The notes: generated by a model from the sequence alone, not told the origin. Shown: positions 1 to 7,046, numbered from the stretch's first letter. The stretch: 11,646 nt of DNA from Candidatus Nitrosopumilus sp. (GCA_022758935.1 JAEMQG010000039.1:1-11646); one strand, 5' to 3'. Translations and numbers: made by a program.

Positions 1-420
1 ACCGGTGCTAAAATGGTTCATCTAGCACCAAACACTACATCAAAAACTACGTCAAAATCTGTCAGTAGATTAGACGGACGATCCACTTACAGAGGAATGC
101 TTCATGTTGCAAAAGGTGCCACTAATGTAAAAGCTACTGTAAGATGTGATGCATTGCTGTTGGATGATACATCAAACACTGATACTTATCCTTACATGGA
201 AATTAATCAAGAAGATGCTACAATTACACACGAAGCAACTGTGGGAAAAATTGGTGATGAACAAATCTTCTATCTTATGACTAGGGGATTTACGGAAGAA
301 GAAGCATTATCCCTAATTGTTAATGGATTCATGGAGCCATTTACTAAAGAATTGCCTATGGAATACGCTGTAGAGTTAAACAGACTCATCAAGCTAGAAA
401 TGGATGATTCAGTAGGTTAA
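1..420 (+). CDS. sufB: SufB, Fe-S cluster assembly scaffold subunit (C-terminal 139 residues, 5' truncated by window edge)
   Basis: The frame is open from the first base (it reads TGAKMVHLAP), so the Met at base 13 is internal and the gene starts upstream of the window. The visible part is the end of the SufB beta-helix and the C-terminal helical segment. Family landmarks are RCDALLLDD, YPYMEI, THEAT, IGDEQIFYLMTRG and the ending GFMEPFTKELPMEYAVELN, which closely resembles Gram-positive SufB. SufB with SufC and SufD forms the cytoplasmic SufBC2D complex that assembles nascent Fe-S clusters. The His-Glu pair of THEAT (window codons 77-78) aligns with the E. coli SufB region used for cluster formation. 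By eye, the E. coli Cys405 position is Ser (DDTSNTDT), as I recall for Bacillus-type SufB. sufD follows after 27 bp. sufC is presumably upstream but cannot be seen. Confidence 0.95.
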   Translation, partial: TGAKMVHLAPNTTSKTTSKSVSRLDGRSTYRGMLHVAKGATNVKATVRCDALLLDDTSNTDTYPYMEINQEDATITHEATVGKIGDEQIFYLMTRGFTEEEALSLIVNGFMEPFTKELPMEYAVELNRLIKLEMDDSVG

Positions 421-447
421 ACTACCAAATTCAAATTTTGATTCACT

Positions 448-1848
448 ATGTCTCAAGAAACACTCTCAAAAATTAATTCTGACCACATCGAGGAAATTTC
501 TTCTTCTGGAAACGAACCTGATTGGTTAAAACAGTACCGTAAGAATTCACTATCTATCTACGATGCTCTTCCAATTGAGACATCTCCGTTATACAACAAA
601 TACACTGATGCAAAAAGAATGGATCCACAACAAGTTTCTTTTTCAATATCTACAACTAGTTCAGCTCCGCCCTTTCTTAAAAAAAGATTGGGCGAATTAG
701 ATAAAGAAACTTGCATTATTCAAATAGGGACCAATATTCATAAAATCAACATTTCTGATGAATTAAAATCAAAAGGACTAGTAATATCATCTGTTAATGA
801 CGCAATAAAGAATAATCAGGAATTAATCCGAAAAGCATTAGAGGCGTCAAATTCAAAAGAAGACAAGTTTACTGCATTAAACAATGCAGCATTTAATTCT
901 GGATTCTTCATTCATATACCACGTAATATGGTATTGGAAAAACCAATTCATGTTCTATCTTGCCTATCTGATGATGGTATTTCTGCCATTTCTAGAAATG
1001 TTATCTTTGCAGGTGAAAATAGCAAGGCAACAATTGTCCAGGAATTATATTCTTCTAAGGCAGAAAAACAACAAGCATATCTTGAATTATTAAACACAAA
1101 CGTTGCTCAAAACGCACAACTTGATATTACGACTTTGCAGATGATGGATCAAAGTACTGTTAATTTCTCTACTCGACGAACTGACTTGGCACAAGACTCT
1201 AAAATTAATTGGTATTCTGGTTTGTTTGGTTCAATGTTATGTAGATACAAAATAGAATATTTCCTTAATGGAACAGGTGCTTCTGCCAATGATTCAGAAG
1301 TGATATTTGGAAACAATGAACAATCCTTTGATATTCAAACCAACGTAAATCATGAAAGCCCCTCTACAGAAGGTAAAGTGGTTGAAAAATCAATCCTGAG
1401 AAATAAATCAAAATCTCTTTTCAAGGGAATGATACGAATAAAAAAAAATGCTACAAAATCAAATTCATTTTTGTCTGGCCGTTCTATACTCCTTGATAAA
1501 GACGCAAAATCAGATTCCATTCCAGGATTGGAGATTTTTACTAATGATGTTAAAGCGACTCACTCTGCATCGGTTGCCCAAATTGACGAGGAGCAAATTT
1601 TCTATCTCAGAACAAGGTGTTTAAGCAAAGAGGAGGCTGAAAGAACGATTATTGAAGGATTTTTGGAACCCCTATCAAGAAAAATGTCTTATCAAGTCCG
1701 AGCATGGATCTCTTACCTGATTGAATCTAAATGGGATTCTCGTGAATTAACCATTAACACCGATGAGGAACTAGCAAAATTTGTCGAAATTGAAGAAACT
1801 CGTTATAACGAAGATTCTGAAATAGAGCAGCATTACAAGTATAGGTGA
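448..1848 (+). CDS. sufD: SufD, Fe-S cluster assembly protein
   Basis: A 466-residue SufB/SufD-family protein. The N-terminal helical part (about 1-100) is divergent. The central beta-helix runs from about 145 to 395; it includes FFIHIPRNMVLEKPIHVL, the hallmark start of the SufD core. The C-terminal helical region includes NDVKATHSASVAQ, DEEQIFYLRTR and IIEGFLEPLS. His372 in KATHS matches the conserved SufD His (His360 of E. coli); the nearby E. coli Cys358 is Ala here. SufD is the non-catalytic partner of SufB in SufBC2D and is needed for iron acquisition. The ATG at 448 is preceded by AT-rich sequence without a Shine-Dalgarno motif, although a TTAAAC at 417-422 sits 26-31 nt upstream. The stop codon overlaps the strong SD of the next gene. 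SufD rather than a second SufB because of its divergent N terminus and its position after sufB. Confidence 0.94.
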   Translation: MSQETLSKINSDHIEEISSSGNEPDWLKQYRKNSLSIYDALPIETSPLYNKYTDAKRMDPQQVSFSISTTSSAPPFLKKRLGELDKETCIIQIGTNIHKINISDELKSKGLVISSVNDAIKNNQELIRKALEASNSKEDKFTALNNAAFNSGFFIHIPRNMVLEKPIHVLSCLSDDGISAISRNVIFAGENSKATIVQELYSSKAEKQQAYLELLNTNVAQNAQLDITTLQMMDQSTVNFSTRRTDLAQDSKINWYSGLFGSMLCRYKIEYFLNGTGASANDSEVIFGNNEQSFDIQTNVNHESPSTEGKVVEKSILRNKSKSLFKGMIRIKKNATKSNSFLSGRSILLDKDAKSDSIPGLEIFTNDVKATHSASVAQIDEEQIFYLRTRCLSKEEAERTIIEGFLEPLSRKMSYQVRAWISYLIESKWDSRELTINTDEELAKFVEIEETRYNEDSEIEQHYKYR

Positions 1849-1849
1849 T
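1843..1849 (+). promoter_or_regulatory. Strong Shine-Dalgarno for the Rieske gene, overlapping the sufD stop
   Basis: AGGTGAT is a seven-base match to the archaeal anti-SD complement (AGGAGGTGAT). It lies three bases before TTG at 1853 and spans the sufD TGA (1846-1848). It decides the start of the Rieske gene: the frame is closed by TAG at 1823-1825 and contains no upstream ATG, GTG or TTG. The arrangement suggests translational coupling with sufD. Confidence 0.7.
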
Positions 1850-1852
1850 GAA

Positions 1853-2161
1853 TTGGGTCAATGGATTAAAGCCTGTATTTTAGATCAAGTAAAAAAAGGC
1901 CAGCTTTTTGGTTTTTCTCATGATGATAAAAAAATTCTTTTAGCAAATCAAAACGGAAAAATCTATGCAACTGATCTAATTTGTACTCATGCTGAGGCTG
2001 ATCTTTCTACAGGATTTCTCAGCGAAGAAGGTGTCCGATGCCCCTTGCATCTCTCTATTTTTAATTTAGAGAATGGTACACCCCAAAATCTTCCTGCAGA
2101 AATACCGTTAAAAACATACAATGTTAAAATAGAACAAAATGAAATTTATGTGGAGATTTAA
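1853..2161 (+). CDS. Rieske-type [2Fe-2S] ferredoxin embedded in the suf operon
   Basis: A 102-residue soluble Rieske protein. The two cluster-binding boxes are C44-T-H46 and C63-P-L-H66 with 16 residues between them (CXH-X16-CXXH), so two Cys and two His can bind a [2Fe-2S] cluster. The box context CTHAEADLSTGFL and CPLHLSIFNLENG is typical of bacterial-type Rieske ferredoxins such as those of ring-hydroxylating dioxygenases and NirD. There is no signal peptide or membrane anchor, so it should be cytoplasmic. It starts at TTG 1853 behind a strong SD, four bases after sufD, and sufS begins five bases after its stop. Its likely role is electron transfer to the SUF machinery, or it is a client of that machinery; its placement between sufD and sufS argues for a link to cluster assembly. 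The exact partner is not visible. Confidence 0.9.
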   Translation: MGQWIKACILDQVKKGQLFGFSHDDKKILLANQNGKIYATDLICTHAEADLSTGFLSEEGVRCPLHLSIFNLENGTPQNLPAEIPLKTYNVKIEQNEIYVEI

Positions 2162-2166
2162 AAATT

Positions 2167-3411
2167 ATGCAAAGCACACAAATATCATTTGAAAATTTAA
2201 GAAAAGATTTTCCTATATTGCAGAGAACTGTGAGAGATAATAAAACACTGATCTATTTGGATAATGCATCTACAACACAAAAACCTAATCAAGTAATTGA
2301 TGCAATTACTGATTATTATAGAAATCACAATGCGAACATTCACAGGGCCGTTTATGCATTAGCGGAAGAAGCAACTGAACTTTATGAACAAGCTCGAGAT
2401 AAGATTGCCCGTTTTATCAACATAAAAAATAGAGAAGAGATTATTTTTGTTAGAGGGACTACAGAGGCAATAAATTTAGTTGCATACGCATGGGGTAGAT
2501 CCAATGTAAAAAAAGATGACATTATAGTTACCACCGAATATGAACATCATAGTAATATTGTACCTTGGCAATTATTAACTCAAGAAAAAGGTGCTAAGCT
2601 AGAATACATTGGAATGGATGACAACGGTGAATTGATTCTAAATGATCTTGACAAATATCTTGCTACAGGTAAAGTCAAACTTGTAACCTTTAGTCTAATG
2701 TCTAATGTTCTTGGTACTATTAGTGATGCAGAAAAAATAATTTCAAAATGTAAGGAGGCGGGGGTTCTGACTTTAATTGATGGCGCCCAAGCCGTTCCAC
2801 ACATGCCTGTAGACATTGAAAAATTAGGTTGTGACTTTTTTGCATTTTCTGGACACAAAATGCTGGGACCTACTGGAATTGGAGTCCTTTGGGTAAGAAA
2901 ATCAGTTCTACAAACAATGAATCCATTTCATGGTGGGGGTGATATGATAAGAGAGGTGCATAAATACGAAACAACATGGAACGATTTACCATATAAATTC
3001 GAAGCAGGCACTCCAAATATTGCAGATGTTATTGGATTTGGGGCCGCGATTGATTATCTTACAAAACTTGGAATGGATAAAATAAGAGAACATGAAATTG
3101 AATTGACAAATTATGCTATGGAAAAATTATCCCAGGTAAAGGGATTGACAATCTATGGAACAAAAGATATCTCAAAACGAGGTGGAGTAATTTCATTTAA
3201 CTTTGCGGATGTTCATCCTCATGATGTAGCACAAATAATAGATGAAGAAGGAATAGCAGTAAGGTCTGGACATCATTGTGCTCAAGTACTAATGGAAAGG
3301 CTAAATGTTGCGGCCACTTCTCGTGCAAGTTTTTACATTTACAATACTAAGGAAGAAGTAGACGCATTAATTATTTCACTAAACAAAGTTGCGAGGATAT
3401 TCAAACTATGA
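2167..3411 (+). CDS. sufS: SufS, group II cysteine desulfurase
   Basis: A 414-residue PLP-dependent class V aminotransferase-fold enzyme that converts L-cysteine to L-alanine and an enzyme persulfide, supplying sulfur for Fe-S clusters. Visible motifs in order are YLDNASTTQKP (N-terminal substrate loop), NIHRAVY, RGTTEAINLVA (cofactor phosphate region), TEYEHHSNIVPW (His stacking on PLP), DGAQAVPH (PLP-pyridine Asp), SGHKMLGPTG with Schiff-base Lys231, FHGGGDMI, FEAGTPNI, and RSGHHCAQ with catalytic Cys371. The length and the RSGHHC loop are those of SufS/CsdA (group II), not of IscS/NifS. A GGAG at 2152-2155 lies 11 nt before the ATG and is a plausible SD. The stop overlaps the next ATG (ATGA, 3408-3411), so sulfur donor and acceptor are translationally coupled. 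Confidence 0.97.
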   Translation: MQSTQISFENLRKDFPILQRTVRDNKTLIYLDNASTTQKPNQVIDAITDYYRNHNANIHRAVYALAEEATELYEQARDKIARFINIKNREEIIFVRGTTEAINLVAYAWGRSNVKKDDIIVTTEYEHHSNIVPWQLLTQEKGAKLEYIGMDDNGELILNDLDKYLATGKVKLVTFSLMSNVLGTISDAEKIISKCKEAGVLTLIDGAQAVPHMPVDIEKLGCDFFAFSGHKMLGPTGIGVLWVRKSVLQTMNPFHGGGDMIREVHKYETTWNDLPYKFEAGTPNIADVIGFGAAIDYLTKLGMDKIREHEIELTNYAMEKLSQVKGLTIYGTKDISKRGGVISFNFADVHPHDVAQIIDEEGIAVRSGHHCAQVLMERLNVAATSRASFYIYNTKEEVDALIISLNKVARIFKL

Positions 3412-3851
3412 GCAGCAATGCCGATATTTATCATGAAATGATCATTGATTATTCACGAAACCCAATTAATTATGGTAAAATAGAAAATCCAGATGTCACT
3501 TTTCACGATTCAAATCCTCTCTGCGGTGATAGCATTGATATTGATATGAAAATTGATGATAACAAAGTCTCAGATATCAAATTTCATGGTAGAGGATGTG
3601 CAATTTGCATGGCTTGCTCCTCAGTATTGACTGAAATCACAAAAGGCAAAGGAATCGATGAAGTGAGAAATATCACCAAACATGATGTCTTGAGCGAGCT
3701 AGGATTAGAACATCTACAAGCTGTTAGAATAAAATGTGCACTACTATCACTTAAAGTACTAAAATCTGCTCTTTATTCGTATCTTGGAGAACATATGAAA
3801 AATATTCAAGATGCAGATAAGTTAAAAGAAGAGGCAGCCAATTTATACTAA
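3408..3851 (+). CDS. sufU: SufU/IscU-type Fe-S scaffold or sulfur-transfer protein
   Basis: A 147-residue NifU N-terminal-domain (IscU/SufU) protein. Key residues are C39 and D41 in NPLCGDS, C64 in GRGCAICMACSS (extra Cys at 67 and 70), and C110 in RIKCALLSLKVL. These correspond to the four metal ligands of SufU (Cys, Asp, Cys, Cys). In Gram-positive bacteria SufU is a zinc protein that accepts persulfide sulfur from SufS; IscU-type relatives are scaffolds. The residue before the last Cys is Lys, as in SufU, not the His of IscU, yet the C64 to C110 spacing (46) is close to IscU and lacks the longer insert of Bacillus SufU. The gene overlaps sufS by four bases, and GAGG at 3393-3396 is a plausible SD. 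SufU is the better name because of the sufS linkage. Confidence 0.9.
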   Translation: MSSNADIYHEMIIDYSRNPINYGKIENPDVTFHDSNPLCGDSIDIDMKIDDNKVSDIKFHGRGCAICMACSSVLTEITKGKGIDEVRNITKHDVLSELGLEHLQAVRIKCALLSLKVLKSALYSYLGEHMKNIQDADKLKEEAANLY

Positions 3852-3852
3852 T

Positions 3853-4200
3853 ATGGGCGGTTTTACTCCAAGTATTCCAATCTCTATTCAGATTAGAAAA
3901 ATAATTTTTGAAAACCATAATGTCGTAGATGATAAATTTACAAACGATGAAATTTTTGAAAAAATAAAACAAAACGGTGATTTAGATCCTTCGTGGAATA
4001 TAGATGACATAGAATCATATTTTCAAGACATTTGTGATTGTGGTCTTGCAAGAAATATTGCACAAAATTTTACAACAATTTGGCTTAAGCTATTCGACCC
4101 TATTGAAAAACATCATTGTACTTCTTGCAATCTAGATGTTTATGTTGGGGCATCAGAAAAACAAATTTGTCCAAACCCTTCTTGTAAATCTACTATTTAG
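3853..4200 (+). CDS. Unrecognised Cys-rich protein: predicted helical/winged-helix-like N-terminus plus C-terminal zinc ribbon, last gene of suf operon
   Basis: 115 residues, not recognised. Residues 8-82 look mostly helical (SIQIRKIIFENHN, NDEIFEKIKQNG, WNIDDIESYFQDICDCGLARNI, then a short strand FTTIWLKLF), a pattern compatible with a winged-helix domain. The C terminus holds C89-X2-C92 and C106-X4-C111, with His87 and His88 just before, and looks like a zinc ribbon or another four-Cys metal site. Two further Cys (61, 63) lie in DICDCG. The ATG comes one base after the sufU stop, so it is almost certainly co-transcribed with the suf genes. Its 3' end overlaps the convergent pgk gene by eight bases. 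A DNA-binding regulator or a metal/Fe-S sensor for the operon is an inference from the domain pattern and position; a small assembly factor is the alternative. Confidence 0.8.
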   Translation: MGGFTPSIPISIQIRKIIFENHNVVDDKFTNDEIFEKIKQNGDLDPSWNIDDIESYFQDICDCGLARNIAQNFTTIWLKLFDPIEKHHCTSCNLDVYVGASEKQICPNPSCKSTI

Positions 4201-5401
4201 ATCTGTATTTATTAGCTGCATCTTCAAGTGCTTTTATCATTGGAAGCTTTTCACCAGTTAGATAAAGAACCAGTGCTCCACCCGCAGTACTGATATGGTC
4301 TATTTTTTCAGCCAGTCCATATTTTTTTAACGCAGATGTTAAATGTCCTCCGCTTACTATGGTAGTTGCCATTGAATTTGCAACTGCAGAGAGTAACTCT
4401 TTTGTTCCATAGCTGAAATTTTCTTTTTCAAAAAATCCTGCAGGACCACTAATAAAAACAGTTCCTGCACCTGCAATTAACTTTGAATAATATTCAATTG
4501 TTTTTGGTCCTAAATCATAAATTTTATCTCCTGCACCAAGCTCTCTTACGTCCATCTCTACTCTTTCGCCGTCTTTGTCAATGGCAATATCGACTGGAGT
4601 GGAAAACACATCTGGGTATTCACCAATTAACGCATGTGCTTTTGCTACTACTTCCTCCTCTTTTTTAATTCCAAGCGGATATCTTATTCTTGCTTGAGCT
4701 CGCAAAAAGACATTTCCAATTAATCCTGTAAGCAATACATGATCTGCGCGACCATTTTGAATCAATAATTTGATTGCTTCTAATCTATCTGGAACCTTGG
4801 AGCCGCCAAGGACAATCACATGGGGTGCCTTGGCTACAGTCATAATCTCATCTAAATTTCTGACTTCTCTTTCAACAATTCTTCCAGCACATGCAGGTAA
4901 AACATGTGGAAATCCAACTATCGAGGGATGTGATCTATGGGCACTCGGAAATGAATCTAATACAAAAAGATCAATTAATTTTGATAAGCGTTTCACCATG
5001 ATGGTATTTGCAGCATCCTCTGGTGAGAATTCGTAATTTTCTTCAGCGCATAAACGCAGATTATCTAAAAGTAATATTTCACCACCTTTCAAATTTTTTA
5101 TTTCATTTTGTGCAGCAACACCAATGACATCTTCCACATACCTAATTTTCTTACCCATTAATTTTTCGAGGACCTTTGCATGCTTATCCATTCCCGTATA
5201 ATCTGTATTTCCAACCCTGCCTTGATGAGATCCAACTACTAATTTTGCTTCTCCTAATGATTTTATAGTTTCAATTGCCTCCTCAATCCGTTTTGTTCCT
5301 GAAATCTCCATGGTATCAGGATCTATCGGGCAATTCATGTCTACCCTTAAAAAAACTGTTTTATCTTTAAGGTCAAAATCATCAAGTGTTAATACCTTCA
5401 T
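4193..5401 (-). CDS. pgk: Phosphoglycerate kinase (archaeal type)
   Basis: Catalyses the reversible transfer of phosphate between 1,3-bisphosphoglycerate and ADP; in an autotrophic archaeon it would mainly serve gluconeogenesis. With ATG 5401 the protein has 402 residues, normal for archaeal PGK. Motifs in that numbering are FLRVDMNCPID (17-27), GSHQGR (57-62), AHRSHPS (154-160), LGGSKVPDR (198-206, nucleotide-domain start), GPAGFFE (319-325), SGGH (350-353) and STAGGA (371-376). The His after the Gly run and the SHQGR form are archaeal features. The frame extends upstream to a GTG at 5491, but those 30 residues do not look like PGK. An ATTTAA element at 5424-5429 lies 23-28 nt upstream of the ATG, as expected for a leaderless transcript, which favours 5401. 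The gene is convergent with the suf operon and overlaps it by eight bases. Confidence 0.95.
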   Translation of the reverse strand: MKVLTLDDFDLKDKTVFLRVDMNCPIDPDTMEISGTKRIEEAIETIKSLGEAKLVVGSHQGRVGNTDYTGMDKHAKVLEKLMGKKIRYVEDVIGVAAQNEIKNLKGGEILLLDNLRLCAEENYEFSPEDAANTIMVKRLSKLIDLFVLDSFPSAHRSHPSIVGFPHVLPACAGRIVEREVRNLDEIMTVAKAPHVIVLGGSKVPDRLEAIKLLIQNGRADHVLLTGLIGNVFLRAQARIRYPLGIKKEEEVVAKAHALIGEYPDVFSTPVDIAIDKDGERVEMDVRELGAGDKIYDLGPKTIEYYSKLIAGAGTVFISGPAGFFEKENFSYGTKELLSAVANSMATTIVSGGHLTSALKKYGLAEKIDHISTAGGALVLYLTGEKLPMIKALEDAANKYRSK

Positions 5402-5423
5402 AATTTTTGAATTAAATACTGGG

Positions 5424-5429
5424 TTAAAT
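5424..5429 (-). promoter_or_regulatory. Candidate box A (TATA) for pgk
   Basis: On the minus strand this reads ATTTAA (context GGATTTAACC), 23-28 nt upstream of the pgk ATG at 5401. The spacing fits a leaderless archaeal transcript. A competing TATA-like TTATAT at 5513-5518 (minus strand) could serve a longer transcript or the GTG start at 5491. Confidence 0.35.
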
Positions 5430-5501
5430 CCTTTGAGTTGTTCCAATTTTTTATTACAGTTGAATTTGCCTAGCGAATTATTTCTAATCACTTAACAAAA
5501 A

Positions 5502-5508
5502 TTAAAAG
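5502..5508 (+). promoter_or_regulatory. Candidate box A for the PAP2 phosphatase gene
   Basis: TTAAAAG lies 24-30 nt before the TTG start at 5532. No Shine-Dalgarno motif precedes that start, so a leaderless transcript is likely. The intergenic region between pgk and this gene is divergent and would hold both promoters. Confidence 0.35.
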
Positions 5509-5531
5509 TATCATATAACGTGTCCAATTAG

Positions 5532-6200
5532 TTGCAAAACTGGATTTATGATATTAGGTCACGCTCATTCGTTCTACTTGTAATTTCATTTCTCATTGTA
5601 ACTATGTTGGTATATTTTCAAATCACAGAAAATATTGATCAATCCATAATTTCCTTTGTTGCTGAGAAGGAAGGAAATTCTTCTTTAGATCTTGCCATGC
5701 AGATAATTACAGAGTCGTGTGATTCGTTTTACATGCTAGGTTTTGGTATTGTTATGCTTTTGATAAAAAAAACAAGAAGAATAGGAATTACCCTGATGAT
5801 TTTGATAGTTTTGTCAACTCTTCTCACTGGATACATAAAGTGCGGAGTGGATAGAGATAGACCTAATTTTGAATATGAAGGTGCTCCATTTCCTGTTGGA
5901 ATAAGTCGTGACACTTTTGCATTATTTTGTGAAGGGGGATCTAACGCGTCATATCCATCTGGTCATGCAGCAAGAGCGATGATCATTGGTGTGATACTTG
6001 GCTATGCGTTATCTGAAAAATTTCCTCGAGGTTCTTACTTGTTATTTCTTTACCCTCTATTAGTATCAATAAGTAGAGTGTATGTTCTTCAGCATTTCCC
6101 AATGGATGTAATTGGAGGATCTATACTTGGTATAATGTTAGCTGGCGTAATGGCAAAAAAAACAAAATTATACAAAATTTTTGAAAAATCAAAATCCTAA
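5532..6200 (+). CDS. PAP2-superfamily membrane phosphatase
   Basis: A 222-residue multi-pass membrane protein with the complete PAP2 phosphatase signature. Motif 1 is K103-X6-R110-P111, motif 2 is Y-P142-S-G-H145, and motif 3 is S181-R182-X5-H188-X3-D192. The His residues act as nucleophile and acid-base in lipid phosphatases such as phosphatidate or undecaprenyl/isoprenoid pyrophosphate phosphatases. Hydrophobic segments lie near 12-28, 66-78, 84-101, 146-161, 167-184 and 193-209, giving about six membrane passes. The start is taken as TTG 5532: the frame is closed by TAG at 5529-5531, and the first internal ATG (residue 24) would remove the first membrane segment. In archaea a role in recycling dolichyl or other isoprenoid pyrophosphates is plausible; the substrate cannot be read from sequence. 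The 3' end overlaps the convergent next gene by 12 bases. Confidence 0.92.
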   Translation: MQNWIYDIRSRSFVLLVISFLIVTMLVYFQITENIDQSIISFVAEKEGNSSLDLAMQIITESCDSFYMLGFGIVMLLIKKTRRIGITLMILIVLSTLLTGYIKCGVDRDRPNFEYEGAPFPVGISRDTFALFCEGGSNASYPSGHAARAMIIGVILGYALSEKFPRGSYLLFLYPLLVSISRVYVLQHFPMDVIGGSILGIMLAGVMAKKTKLYKIFEKSKS

Positions 6201-6500
6201 TTCTGTTAGGTCTTTGTTACTAATCAAAACTATGGCGTAATGACTATCATCATAATGATATGTCCAATATCTAATGTCTCTAATCTCATTTTTCTGTCTT
6301 AGACCATGTGTGACTCCTGTAGTTATCGTATATCCTATTCTTTTTGCAAGTTTTGATTCTTTTGGCATCAAAATTCTAAATCCTTCTTTTCTATTGCTAA
6401 ATCCTAACTTTACCATATCCTCAACCGCGTCTGAAGCATCTTTCTCATCCTTGACATCGTATATCTTTGATACCGGTAAATCTTTTGGATGAAATCCCAT
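6189..6500 (-). CDS. Small conserved-looking protein of unknown function
   Basis: 103 residues from ATG 6500, soluble and charged, not recognised. It begins MGFHPKDLPVSKIYDV and contains DASDAVEDMVKLGFSNRKEG, FRILMPKESKLAKRIGYT, a Gly/His-rich turn (TTGVTHGLRQK) and ends DSHYAIVLISNKDLTELGF. The alternation of helix then strands suggests one small alpha/beta domain. The frame extends 12 codons further to a TTG at 6536, which would add MKNISRCRYKKS. The ATG is preferred because an ATATTA element sits 24-29 nt upstream (6524-6529), although a leadered transcript starting at the TTG cannot be excluded. Balanced composition and a sensible protein over the full length argue that it is real. It converges on the PAP2 gene with a 12-base overlap of the coding ends. 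Confidence 0.72.
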   Translation of the reverse strand: MGFHPKDLPVSKIYDVKDEKDASDAVEDMVKLGFSNRKEGFRILMPKESKLAKRIGYTITTGVTHGLRQKNEIRDIRYWTYHYDDSHYAIVLISNKDLTELGF

Positions 6501-7046
6501 ACTTTTCTTATACCTACATCTACTAATATTTTTCAAAAAACTTTTTAGATAAAAATATGTTAACCCCTATGAAAATAAATATCTACCCACTTTGATTATT
6601 AACGATGTCTTTTGATGAATATTGTTAATAGAAATTTTACCCACTTTGTTCAAGTTGAAAGATTTATTCTCATTCCACTCGTAAATATTCTGGGATTTTA
6701 TCATATGTCTGAAAAACCTTTTTTCTCAAACTTTGAATGTCTTGACAAACATTATTCTTGTTATTCTGAATACGTATTGAGCGATAGTGAAATTCTTTAA
6801 TTTCTCTAAATTCATAAAAATAATTTGAATTTTTGAATAAAATTAATCGTTTGTGCTACTCTGTGAATATGGCTTTTCAGAGTTTTTAAACTAGGATACT
6901 TTCCAATGAACTAAATTTGACCCATTTGGCGTATTTTAGGGTATTTTTCTGATCGTTTTAGGAAATTATATGTTAATTTTCTTAACTGGTAAGTCAAATC
7001 ATGATTATATGCACCACTTAACCGACTCATTTACTTTTACACAATC
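6501..7046. other. Gene-poor AT-rich intergenic region
   Basis: About 545 bp between the divergent starts of the 6189-6500 and 7047-7823 genes, with no convincing gene. It holds an 11-bp direct repeat (TACCCACTTTG at 6584-6594 and 6638-6648), a weak 6-bp inverted repeat followed by T's (6858-6883), and an open frame at 6612-6800 whose translation does not look like a protein. It must contain the promoters of both flanking genes. An unannotated small RNA could be present, but I see no tRNA-like or otherwise recognisable fold. Confidence 0.5.
6584..6648 (+). repeat. 11-bp direct repeat pair TACCCACTTTG
   Basis: TACCCACTTTG occurs at 6584-6594 and again at 6638-6648, a 54-bp period, in noncoding DNA. 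In AT-rich sequence an exact 11-mer with a CCCAC core is mildly notable; it may be a regulator-binding pair or chance. Confidence 0.4.

Noticed and set aside
1848..1883. ATG overlapping the sufD stop as start of the next gene
   Set aside because: That frame ends after 11 codons; the Rieske frame starts at TTG 1853 behind the SD.
2580..2858. 92-codon minus-strand frame inside sufS
   Set aside because: It lies wholly within a clearly coding sufS and shows no recognisable protein.
3751..3972. 73-codon minus-strand frame across the sufU end
   Set aside because: It is antisense to two coupled genes and its Phe/Asn-rich translation has no domain signal.
4770..5036. 88-codon plus-strand frame inside pgk
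   Set aside because: Shadow of pgk, whose motifs cover the whole interval.
5402..5491. GTG-initiated 30-residue N-terminal extension of pgk
   Set aside because: The residues are not PGK-like, while MKVLTLDDFDL fits a family start and has its own box A spacing. A TATA-like element upstream of the GTG keeps a small doubt.
6612..6800. Open frame of 62 codons (TTG/ATG start) in the spacer
   Set aside because: The translation is Phe/His/Cys-rich without a domain-like pattern, there is no box A at the right distance, and no SD. An internal 31-aa version from ATG 6705 is no better supported.
6858..6883. Inverted repeat ACTCTG/CAGAGT followed by T's, terminator-like
   Set aside because: The stem is only six base pairs with a 14-base loop and no gene ends upstream; archaea do not depend on hairpin terminators.
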